DNA of 64,000 nt, from the NCBI RefSeq assembly GCF_030283205.1, contig NZ_JASNWF010000026.1, positions 62,001 to 126,000 on the forward strand, given 5' to 3'. This DNA comes from Actinomadura opuntiae. Its GTDB lineage: Bacteria > Actinomycetota > Actinomycetes > Streptosporangiales > Streptosporangiaceae. Each line of letters opens with the position of its first letter. Position 1 is the first letter of the stretch. The notes under the pieces were generated by a model that made no database searches, had not been told where the DNA came from, and saw nothing but the letters and a program-made list of their open reading frames with translations. Both the position numbers and the translations under genes were made by a program. Positions 42,110-49,575 of this stretch are shown here, one piece after another.

Positions 42110-44158
42110 ATGCAGGTCGTCGCGACCGCCGGCCATCACGGGCACGGCAAGTCCGCCCTGGTGCGCGCCCTGACCGGGATGGAGCCCGAGGAGCCCGGCG
42201 CCTGGACCGAGCTGCCCTCCGGCCGCCGGCTGGCGTTCGTGGACGTCCCCGGGCACGAACGGTCCGTCCCGGCCATGCTCGCGGGGGTGGGGGCGGTGCC
42301 CGCCGTGCTGTTCGCCGTCGCCGCCGACGAGGGGTGGATGCCGCAGTCGCAGGAGCACCTGGAAGCGCTCGCCGCGCTCGGGACCCGCGCGGGCGTGCTC
42401 GCGGTGACCCGCTCCGACGTCGCCGACCCCAAGCTCGCGCTGCGCCAGGCCCGCGACCGGCTCGCCGGGACGGCGCTGCGCGGCGTCGAGACCGTCGCGG
42501 TCAGCGCCGTCACCGGCGCCGGGCTGGACGAGCTGGCCGCCGCCCTGGACCGGCTCGCCGGCCGGCTGCCCGTGCCCGACCCGGACGCGCCGGTGCGGCT
42601 GTGGCTGGAGCACGCGTTCACCGCCGGCCGGCAGAGCGTCGTCACCGGCACCCTCGCCGAGGGCACCGTCGCCGTCGGCGACGAGCTGCTGCTCATGCCC
42701 GCCGGGCGCCGCGTCCGCGTCCGGACGATCGGCAGCACCGGCGGCCCCCGCGAGAACGCCACCGGCGTCTCCCGCGTCGTGCTCACGCTGCGCGACGCCG
42801 GGCGCGTCGCCGCCGGCATGGCGCTGGTCACGCCCGGCCGCTGGTCGCACACCACCTGCGTGGACGTGCGGACCCGGTTCGGCGCGGCGTCCGGGCGGCT
42901 GGCGCGGCGGATGACCCTGCACATCGGCGCCGCCGCCGTCCCGGTGCGGCTGCGCCCCCTCGGCCCCGACACCGCCCGGCTCACCCTCAACGCCCGGCTG
43001 CCCCTCCACATCGGCGACACCGCGCTGCTGCGCGACCCCGAGCGGCGCGCCATCGCCGGCGTCAGCGTCCTGGACGTGCGGCCGCCGACCCTCGTGCGGC
43101 GCGACGCGGGTGCGGCGCGCGCCCGCGAGCTGGCGACCTGGCCCGACCGCCCGGACGGCGCGCTGGTGCTGCGCCGGCACGGCGTGCTGCGCGCCTCCGA
43201 GCTGGACCTGATGGGCTGCGCCCCGCCGGACGGCGCCGTGGCGCTGGACGGCGGCTGGCTCGCCGACCCCGAGCACTGGGCGGCGCTGCACGAGCGCCTC
43301 GCCGAGGAGACCGCCCGGCACGCCGCGGCGACCCCGCACGCGCCCGGCTTCCCGCTGGAGACCGCGCGGCTGCGCCTCGGACTGCCCGCCCGCCACCACG
43401 TCGCCGCGCTCGTCCGCCCACCCCTGCGCCTGGAGGCCGGCCGCGTACACGGCCCCCCACCCGAACCGGCCACACCCGCGCCCGCGCCTATAACCGCAAG
43501 CCCACCCGACCCCGCACCCCCGACTGGAGCCGCACCGCCAACCACACCCGAGCCCCCGGTCGAAGCCGCACCCCCGCCTGGAACCGAGCCTCCGCCTGGG
43601 ATCGAGCCTCCGCTTGGGGCCACATCCACGCCTGGGTTCGAGCCCCCGCCTGTGGGCGCATCCCCGCCTGTGGGCGCGTCTTTGGTTGGGGCTGCGTCTC
43701 CGGCCGAGGTCGAGCCCCCGGCTGGGGGCGCGTCATCGGCTGAAGGCGCAAGTGCGTCTGGTGTCGCTGGTTCGTCGCAGGGGCGGGCTTCGGATGAGGG
43801 CGGGCGGCGGCGGGCGGAGGGGACGGTGATGCCGCCCGGGATCGCCGCCGCTGTGGAACGGCTCCGTGTCGAGCTCGCGCGTGCTCCGTTCGACGCGCCC
43901 GCCGAGGAGCGTCTCGCCGAGCTCGGCCTGACCGGCGGCGCCCTCGCCACCGCGGAACGCGCGGGCGCGGTGCTGCGGCTGCGCGACGGCGTCGTCCTGC
44001 TGCCCGGCGCCGACCGCGAGGCCCTGCGCATCCTGTCGGCGCTGCCGCAGCCGTTCACCCCCGGGCAGGCCGGCGACGCGCTGTCCACCAGTCGCCGCGT
44101 CGCCGTCGCGCTGCTGGAGCATCTGGACTCCCTCGGCCTGACCGAGCGCCGCCGCTGA
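42110..44158 (+). CDS. selB: SelB-like Sec-specific elongation factor with deleted switch I and Pro-rich insert
   Basis: A 682-residue SelB-like GTPase, the factor that brings Sec-tRNA to UGA codons. The G domain starts TAGHHGHGKSALVRALTG (P-loop 8-15; usual SelB is GHVDHGK), then passes in about 20 residues to FVDVPGHERSVPAMLAGVG (D45). The RGMTIDLG-type switch I with its G2 Thr is absent: 31 residues separate P-loop Lys from the DVPGH Asp, against 44 in E. coli SelB as I recall it. G4 reads TRSD (100-103). Domains II and III follow. Residues about 447-565 are a Pro/Ala/Gly insert, then a winged helix resumes (RVELARAPFDAPAEERLAEL). Nucleotide handling may be altered or lost. Confidence 0.85.
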   Translation: MQVVATAGHHGHGKSALVRALTGMEPEEPGAWTELPSGRRLAFVDVPGHERSVPAMLAGVGAVPAVLFAVAADEGWMPQSQEHLEALAALGTRAGVLAVTRSDVADPKLALRQARDRLAGTALRGVETVAVSAVTGAGLDELAAALDRLAGRLPVPDPDAPVRLWLEHAFTAGRQSVVTGTLAEGTVAVGDELLLMPAGRRVRVRTIGSTGGPRENATGVSRVVLTLRDAGRVAAGMALVTPGRWSHTTCVDVRTRFGAASGRLARRMTLHIGAAAVPVRLRPLGPDTARLTLNARLPLHIGDTALLRDPERRAIAGVSVLDVRPPTLVRRDAGAARARELATWPDRPDGALVLRRHGVLRASELDLMGCAPPDGAVALDGGWLADPEHWAALHERLAEETARHAAATPHAPGFPLETARLRLGLPARHHVAALVRPPLRLEAGRVHGPPPEPATPAPAPITASPPDPAPPTGAAPPTTPEPPVEAAPPPGTEPPPGIEPPLGATSTPGFEPPPVGASPPVGASLVGAASPAEVEPPAGGASSAEGASASGVAGSSQGRASDEGGRRRAEGTVMPPGIAAAVERLRVELARAPFDAPAEERLAELGLTGGALATAERAGAVLRLRDGVVLLPGADREALRILSALPQPFTPGQAGDALSTSRRVAVALLEHLDSLGLTERRR

Positions 44159-44264
44159 CGAGACGGGGACGAACCTCCACAAGGGGCGGGAAAACCGGTT
44201 GAACCGCGGCGGGCGCCTCTGGCGTCATAGATCACGGTTCGGATCCCGTCGAGAAGGAGAAGGC

Positions 44265-45458
44265 ATGCCGTACCAGACCCTGAAGGGCGGCCGCGTTCCC
44301 ATCCGCATGTGGACCGACCCCGCCACCGTCGAGGACCAGGCGCTCGACCAGCTCCGCAACGTCGCCGCGCTGCCGTGGGTGGAGGGGCTCGCGGTCATGC
44401 CGGACGTCCACTACGGCAAGGGCGCGACCGTGGGCTCGGTCATCGCGATGAGGAACGCGGTGTCCCCGGCGGCCGTCGGCGTCGACATCGGCTGCGGGAT
44501 GACCGCCGCGAAGTCGACGCTCACCGTCGAGGACATGCCGGACGACCTGTCCGGCATCCGGCACCGGCTGGAGAAGGCGATCCCGGTCGGCCGCGGCTCG
44601 CACAAGAGCGCCGTCGACCCGTCCACGCTCCCGAACCTGAAGGAGCGCGGCTGGTACGACTTCTGGAAGGCCTTCGAGAACCTGCACCCCGCGGTCCGCT
44701 CCGGCCTCGGCCGGGCCCGCGCCCAGATGGGCACGCTCGGCGGCGGCAACCACTTCCTGGAGCTGTGCGCGGACGACGAGGGCGCGATCTGGCTCGTCCT
44801 GCACTCCGGGTCCCGCAACATCGGCAACGTGCTGGCCGAGCACCACATCGAGGCCGCCCGCAAGCTCCCGCACAACCAGGACCTTCCGGACAACGACCTC
44901 GCCGTGTTCCTCGCCGGCACCGCGAGGATGGATGCCTACCGGCACGACCTGTTCTGGGCGCAGGAGTACGCGCGCCGCAACCGCGCGGTCATGATGGCGC
45001 TCGCGCAGGACGTCGTGACCAAGCGGTTCGGCGAGAAGCGCTGCAAGTGGAACCAGGTCATCTCCTGCCACCACAACTACGTGGCGGAGGAGGAGTACGG
45101 CGGCGAGGAGCTGCTGGTCACCCGCAAGGGCGCGATCCGCGCGGGCGCCGGGGACCTCGGCATCATCCCGGGCTCGATGGCGACGGGTACCTACATCGTC
45201 CGCGGCCTGGGCAACGAGACGGCGTTCAACTCCGCCTCGCACGGCGCGGGCCGGAGGATGAGCCGCAACAAGGCGCGCAAGAACTTCACGATCGAGGACC
45301 TGGTCGAGCAGACGAAGGGCGTCGAGTGCCGCAAGGACAGCGGCGTCATCGACGAGATCCCCGGCGCCTACAAGGACCTGGAGACGGTGATCGAGGCGCA
45401 GTCCGACCTGGTCGAGGTGGTCGCGCACCTGCGGCAGCTCGTCTGCGTGAAGGGCTGA
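44265..45458 (+). CDS. rtcB: RtcB RNA-splicing ligase
   Basis: A 397-residue RtcB, which joins RNA 2',3'-cyclic phosphate or 3'-phosphate ends to 5'-OH ends using GTP and manganese. It shows PDVHYGKGATVGSVIA, the metal-binding Cys in VGVDIGCGMTAAKS, GTLGGGNHFLELC, LVLHSGSRNIGN, ISCHHNYVAEEE and the guanylylated-His region FNSASHGAGRRMSRNKA. Length fits the family. ATG 44265 follows AGAAGGAG. The role is RNA repair or tRNA healing; no archease partner is adjacent. Confidence 0.95.
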   Translation: MPYQTLKGGRVPIRMWTDPATVEDQALDQLRNVAALPWVEGLAVMPDVHYGKGATVGSVIAMRNAVSPAAVGVDIGCGMTAAKSTLTVEDMPDDLSGIRHRLEKAIPVGRGSHKSAVDPSTLPNLKERGWYDFWKAFENLHPAVRSGLGRARAQMGTLGGGNHFLELCADDEGAIWLVLHSGSRNIGNVLAEHHIEAARKLPHNQDLPDNDLAVFLAGTARMDAYRHDLFWAQEYARRNRAVMMALAQDVVTKRFGEKRCKWNQVISCHHNYVAEEEYGGEELLVTRKGAIRAGAGDLGIIPGSMATGTYIVRGLGNETAFNSASHGAGRRMSRNKARKNFTIEDLVEQTKGVECRKDSGVIDEIPGAYKDLETVIEAQSDLVEVVAHLRQLVCVKG

Positions 45459-45462
45459 GGCC

Positions 45463-46305
45463 GTGCGGGCGGTGCAGCGGCCGGCGAACGCGCGCGGCGC
45501 GGGCGACGGCATGAAGCTGCACCGCCGGACGGTCCGGCTCGGCGGCCGGGACCACACGGTCATCGGGCTGCGGCCCGGCACGCGGGTGCGGTTCAGCACG
45601 AACCGGTTCCACGAGACCTGGCACGTGCTGTCCGACCAGCACGGCGCCCGGGTGCTCGCGCGGCTGCTGTGGGGCCTGGCCTACCAGTCGCGGCCCGGCA
45701 CGCTGCTGGTGATCGATCGGCCGTTCCTCGTCCCGACGCCGTTCGACGCGGACCCGGCCGACCCGATCGTCCTGGTCCCGGCCTGGCACACGCCCTTCAC
45801 CGGCGCGACCGCCCGCGGGCTGGCGCGGCGGCTCCCGCTGCGGCGGCCACCGGACGGCACCGTCCGGTGGCGGACGCACGGCCTCGACGGCGCCCTCGCC
45901 GACCCGCGGGCCTGGTTCCGCGGCCGTCCGCCGGCGGAGTGGCCCGAGCGGGGCGGGGTGAAGCGGGTGCACGGCCTGATCGCGCTCCTGCCCGCCCGTC
46001 CCGTGGAGGCGCTGGCGTGGGCCGTGCAGGCGGGATGGCTCGACGCCGCCAATCCCCACGGCGTGGACCACGACTACCTGGGCGGGCAGTGCCGGTCGGC
46101 GTCCGGCGAGATCCAGATCTTCCGCGACTTCCACCGGCTGGTGAGCGTCGCCCGCCGCGCCCGCGCCGACGTGCTCGCGCGCCCCGGCGTCCCCGCCGAT
46201 CCCGCCGAGCTGCGGCCGCTCGTCTGGGACCGGCACGGCGAGATCACCTGGGCGGAGGAGGCGGCGCGCCGCCGGGGCGCGGCACGGCGAGGCGCCCGCC
46301 GGTGA
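45463..46305 (+). CDS. Hypothetical protein downstream of rtcB
   Basis: A 280-residue soluble, Arg-rich protein that I do not recognise. It begins GTG, 4 bp after the rtcB stop; the ribosome-binding site is weak, and ATG 45511 (MKLHRRTVRLGG) is an alternative start. Segments that may be conserved are RFSTNRFHETWHVLSDQHGA, PGTLLVIDRPFLVPTPFDAD, VLVPAWHTPFTGA and FRDFHRLVSVARRARADVL. A scattering of His, Asp and Trp residues could form an active site, but no known motif is seen. Close spacing suggests co-transcription with rtcB. It converges on the lipase gene with no gap. Confidence 0.7.
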   Translation: MRAVQRPANARGAGDGMKLHRRTVRLGGRDHTVIGLRPGTRVRFSTNRFHETWHVLSDQHGARVLARLLWGLAYQSRPGTLLVIDRPFLVPTPFDADPADPIVLVPAWHTPFTGATARGLARRLPLRRPPDGTVRWRTHGLDGALADPRAWFRGRPPAEWPERGGVKRVHGLIALLPARPVEALAWAVQAGWLDAANPHGVDHDYLGGQCRSASGEIQIFRDFHRLVSVARRARADVLARPGVPADPAELRPLVWDRHGEITWAEEAARRRGAARRGARR

Positions 46306-47112
46306 TCAGCCCAGGACGCGGTCGACGAACGCGGTGACGTCGCCGAGCACCTCGTCGCGGTTGGTCTCGTTGAAGACCTCGTGGCGCGCGCCGGGGTAGA
46401 TCCGCTGGGTCAGGTCGTCGCCGCGGATCGCCTCGATCCCGGCGAGCGTGCCGTCCAGCGGGACGAGCCGGTCGTCGTCGCCGTGCACGTGGAGGACGGG
46501 CAGCGCGCCGAGCGAGCCGTGCTCGTTGATCCGCCGGATGCAGGCGTCCAGCGCCCGGACGGTCGGCTTCTTGAACGGCCCGTGCCACACCAGCGGGTCC
46601 TCGGCGTAGGCCGTGCCGACGGCCGGGTCCCGCGACAGCGTCGCGGTGTCGATGGGCTCGTCGGGCATCTCGTCCAGCGCGAGCAGCGCGTCCACGGCGG
46701 CCCAGCGGCCGAGGACCGGCCCCGACAGCACCAGCGCGGTCAGGACGTCGCCGTGGACCTGCGCGTAGCGGGCGGCGATGAGGCCGCCCATGGAGTGCCC
46801 GATCAGCACGACGGGCAGGCCCGGGTGGTCGCCGCGGGCGGCCTCGACGACGGTGTGCAGGTCGGCGACGACGTCCTCGAAGTCCTCGATGAGCACCCGG
46901 TCGCCCGCCGACCGGCCGTGGCCCATGTGGTCGGGCCCGCACACGGTCGCGCCGTGCCGGACCAGCGCGTCCGCCACGTGCTCGTAGCGCCCGAGATGCT
47001 CGCCGTACCCGTGCGCCAGGACCGCGATGTAGCGCGGCTCGCCGTCCGCCCAGATCCGCGCCGTGATCGCGCCCCGCGTCCCCGCGAACTCCCATTCCCG
47101 TGCCGCCGTCAC
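46306..47112 (-). CDS. Monoacylglycerol-lipase-like alpha/beta hydrolase
   Basis: A 268-residue hydrolase of the serine aminopeptidase/lysophospholipase fold (Hydrolase_4). The triad is readable: Ser in VVLIGHSMGGLIAARYA (about 112), Asp in HVHGDDDRLVPLDG (about 213) and His in PGARHEVFNETNRDEVL (about 243). The oxyanion segment is VLAHGYGEHLGRYEHVADAL. It resembles mycobacterial monoglyceride lipases. It starts at GTG. No export signal, so it is probably cytosolic or membrane-peripheral. Confidence 0.9.
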   Translation of the reverse strand: MTAAREWEFAGTRGAITARIWADGEPRYIAVLAHGYGEHLGRYEHVADALVRHGATVCGPDHMGHGRSAGDRVLIEDFEDVVADLHTVVEAARGDHPGLPVVLIGHSMGGLIAARYAQVHGDVLTALVLSGPVLGRWAAVDALLALDEMPDEPIDTATLSRDPAVGTAYAEDPLVWHGPFKKPTVRALDACIRRINEHGSLGALPVLHVHGDDDRLVPLDGTLAGIEAIRGDDLTQRIYPGARHEVFNETNRDEVLGDVTAFVDRVLG

Positions 47113-47252
47113 CCGTACCTCCCGTATCCGAACCGGCCAAGCCCGCCGCCCGCGATGCGACGAATCGGCGATCGCCGCAATAGGCTGGGCTGATCGACCG
47201 TAACCCGGACGGCCCGCCCAGCGCGCCGTCCACCCGGCAGGAAGGGGCGCCC

Positions 47253-48242
47253 GTGCTGGTCGACACCTTCGGTCGTACCGCGACGGACCTGCGGGTCTCG
47301 CTCACCGACCGGTGCAACCTGCGGTGCTCGTACTGCATGCCGCCCGAGGGGCTGGACTGGCTGCCGAAGCCGGAGCTGCTCACCGACGACGAGGTGGTCC
47401 GGCTCGTCGGGCTCGCGGTCGCCGACCTCGGCGTCACCGAGGTCCGCTACACCGGCGGGGAGCCGCTGCTGCGGCGCGGCCTGACCGACATCGTGCGGCG
47501 CACCGCCGAACTGGAGCCGCGTCCGGAGATCTCCCTGACCACCAACGGGATCGGGCTCGCGCGGCTCGCCGCGCCGCTCGCCGCCGCCGGGCTGGACCGG
47601 GTGAACGTCTCGCTGGACACCCTCGACCCGGCGACCTTCAAGCGGCTGGCGCACCGCGACCGGTTCGCCGACGTCCTCGCGGGCCTGGAGGCGGCGCGGG
47701 CCGCCGGGCTGGAGCCCGTCAAGATCAACGCGGTGCTGATGCGGGGGATCAACGACCACGAGGCCCCCGCGCTGCTGCGGTTCTGCCTCGAGCACGGCTA
47801 CCGGCTGCGGTTCATCGAGCAGATGCCGCTGGACGCCCAGCACGGCTGGACCCGCGACGACATGATCACCGCGGACGAGATCCTGGAGCGGCTGTCGGCG
47901 GAGTTCGACCTGGCGCCCGACGCCGGCCACGACCGCGGCAGCGCGCCCGCCGAGTCGTTCGTGGTCGGCGGCGGCCCGGAGACCGTCGGCGTCATCGGAT
48001 CGGTGACCCGGCCGTTCTGCGGCGCCTGCGACCGGGTCCGGCTCACCGCCGACGGGCAGGTCCGCAACTGCCTGTTCGCGACCGAGGAGTCCAACCTGCG
48101 CGACGCGATGCGCGGCGGCGCGACCGACGCGGAGATCATCGAGCGCTGGCGGAAGGCGGTGCGGGCCAAGCGGGCCGGGCACGGCATCGACGACCCGTCG
48201 TTCCTGCAGCCCTCCCGGCCGATGTCCGCCATCGGCGGCTGA
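47253..48242 (+). CDS. moaA: GTP 3',8-cyclase MoaA
   Basis: A 329-residue radical-SAM enzyme that starts molybdenum cofactor synthesis from GTP. The N-terminal cluster motif is CNLRCSYCMPP (CxxxCxxC), followed by VRYTGGEPLLR, SLTTNGIGLARL and VNVSLDTLDPATFKRL. The C-terminal cluster is FCGACDRVRLTADGQVRNCLF, and the protein ends in the functional Gly-Gly. GTG 47253 follows AGGAAGGGG. mobA-like and DUF6457 genes come next. Product use fits the nearby fdhD, since formate dehydrogenase needs the cofactor. Confidence 0.96.
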   Translation: MLVDTFGRTATDLRVSLTDRCNLRCSYCMPPEGLDWLPKPELLTDDEVVRLVGLAVADLGVTEVRYTGGEPLLRRGLTDIVRRTAELEPRPEISLTTNGIGLARLAAPLAAAGLDRVNVSLDTLDPATFKRLAHRDRFADVLAGLEAARAAGLEPVKINAVLMRGINDHEAPALLRFCLEHGYRLRFIEQMPLDAQHGWTRDDMITADEILERLSAEFDLAPDAGHDRGSAPAESFVVGGGPETVGVIGSVTRPFCGACDRVRLTADGQVRNCLFATEESNLRDAMRGGATDAEIIERWRKAVRAKRAGHGIDDPSFLQPSRPMSAIGG

Positions 48243-48247
48243 CCCAG

Positions 48248-48895
48248 GTGCCGTCGGACGCGGTGCCGCTCGATCCGGTGCCGTCCAGCGCAGGGCCGTC
48301 CAGCGCGGTGCCGTCCGACCCGGTTCCGTTCGATGCGGTGCTGCTCGCGGGCGGGCGGGCCCGGCGGCTCGGCGGCGCCGACAAGCCCGCCGCGCCGGTC
48401 GGCGGCCGCCCGCTGATCGAGTGGGTCGCCGCCGCCGCGTCCGGCGCGTCCCGGACGATCGTGGTGGGGCCGCCGCGCGACGTGCTGCCGGACGCGATCC
48501 GGGTCCGGGAGGACCCGCCGGGCGCCGGGCCGGTGCCCGCGCTGCGTGCCGGGCTGGCCGAGGCGCGCGCACCCTGGGTCGCGCTGCTGGCCGCCGACCT
48601 GCCCTTCCTGCGCCCCGCCCACGTCGCCGCCCTGCTGGACGCGGCGGGGGAGCGCGACGGGGCCGTCCTGGTGGACGGCGACGGCCGCGAACAGTGGCTC
48701 GCCGGATGCTGGCGCACCGCCCGCCTGCGCGACGCGCTCGCCGCGTACACCGGCACGTCCCTGCACGGGCTCCTGCGTCCCCTGGCCCCCGCCGCGGTCG
48801 CGCTTCCCGCCGGAGACCGGCCGCCCTGGTACGACTGCGACACGCCGGAGGATCTCTCGCGCGCCGACGGCCTCGCCAGGCCCGACGCGCTTTGA
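48248..48895 (+). CDS. mobA: MobA-like molybdenum cofactor nucleotidyltransferase
   Basis: A 215-residue protein with the nucleotidyltransferase signature FDAVLLAGGRARRLGGADKPAAPVGGRPL and ALLAADLPFLRPAHVAALLD (both quoted as the key blocks), matching MobA, which attaches GMP to molybdopterin. The first 25 residues (VPSDAVPLDPVPSSAGPSS) come from degenerate 12-15-bp repeats and are not conserved, so translation may start later, for example at GTG 48311. It begins 5 bp after moaA and is probably coupled to it. Confidence 0.87.
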   Translation: MPSDAVPLDPVPSSAGPSSAVPSDPVPFDAVLLAGGRARRLGGADKPAAPVGGRPLIEWVAAAASGASRTIVVGPPRDVLPDAIRVREDPPGAGPVPALRAGLAEARAPWVALLAADLPFLRPAHVAALLDAAGERDGAVLVDGDGREQWLAGCWRTARLRDALAAYTGTSLHGLLRPLAPAAVALPAGDRPPWYDCDTPEDLSRADGLARPDAL

Positions 48896-48945
48896 CCGTG
48901 CGAGAGTGGGCATCGCGTACGTCGACGCGTTGAAGGGGGACGCCC

Positions 48946-49254
48946 ATGTCGGTACTCGAGGACTGGATGAGCGCGGTCTGCGGCGAGCTGGGCCTGGAAC
49001 GCGGTGACATCGACCGCGACCTCGTGCTGGACCTGGCCCGGGACGTCGCGCACGGCGTGGCGCGTCCGGGCGCGCCGCTCACCGCCTACCTGCTGGGCCT
49101 CGCGGTCGGCCGCGGCGTGCCGGCCCGGGACGCCGCCGCCCGGCTCACCGAGATGGCCGAGGCCTGGGACGCCGAACCGGCCGGGGACGAGGGGCCGGCG
49201 GCGAAGGGCGAGGTGCCCGAGCAGGCCGGCGAACCCGTCCTCGACGAGGCGTAG
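48946..49254 (+). CDS. DUF6457 protein
   Basis: A small acidic protein of 102 residues. The conserved part is MSVLEDWMSAVCGELGLE, LVLDLARDVAHGVARPGAPL, TAYLLGLAVGRG and AAARLTEMAEAW, with an unconserved Glu/Pro/Ala tail. It matches the DUF6457 family, which I recall as a common neighbour or fusion partner of actinobacterial MobA; the position after mobA supports that. A ribosome-binding site AAGGGGG precedes the ATG. Function unknown, presumably linked to molybdenum cofactor assembly. Confidence 0.85.
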   Translation: MSVLEDWMSAVCGELGLERGDIDRDLVLDLARDVAHGVARPGAPLTAYLLGLAVGRGVPARDAAARLTEMAEAWDAEPAGDEGPAAKGEVPEQAGEPVLDEA

Positions 49255-49270
49255 CGGCCGGGCACGGCGC

Positions 49271-49498
49271 TCAGGTGTCGCGGTCCTCGACCGGTACGAC
49301 GTCCTTCAGGAAGTCGCGGCGGTCCAGGAACGCCGACAGGCTCTCGCGGTGCTCGTCGCAGGCCAGCCAGACCTTCCGCCGGTCCGGGGTGTGGATCTTC
49401 GGGTTGTTCCAGCGCAGGGCCCACACCGCTTCGGCGCGGCAGCCCTTGGCGGAGCACTGCGGTTCGTCGGGGCCGGGGCCCGGTGCGGAGTCGGTCAT
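49271..49498 (-). CDS. Small conserved zinc-ribbon-like protein
   Basis: A 75-residue protein with Cys/His spacing that could bind zinc: CSAKGC near residues 15-20 and ACDEH near 46-50. The core WALRWNNPKIHTPDRRKVWLAC is strongly reminiscent of a short actinobacterial family often annotated, without basis, as acetone carboxylase. Its role is unknown. It is divergent from the MFS gene and converges on DUF6457. Confidence 0.75.
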   Translation of the reverse strand: MTDSAPGPGPDEPQCSAKGCRAEAVWALRWNNPKIHTPDRRKVWLACDEHRESLSAFLDRRDFLKDVVPVEDRDT

Positions 49499-49575
49499 CC
49501 GGCAACTGTGGCACAGCGGCCCGGGCGCCCGGCGCGCCGGGTTTGGCCGGGTGATCTTCGGAAAGGAGATCGCTC

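Noticed and set aside
49271..49498. Acetone carboxylase subunit
   Set aside because: Proteins like this are sometimes given that name, but 75 residues with a possible zinc ribbon have no resemblance to a carboxylase subunit.
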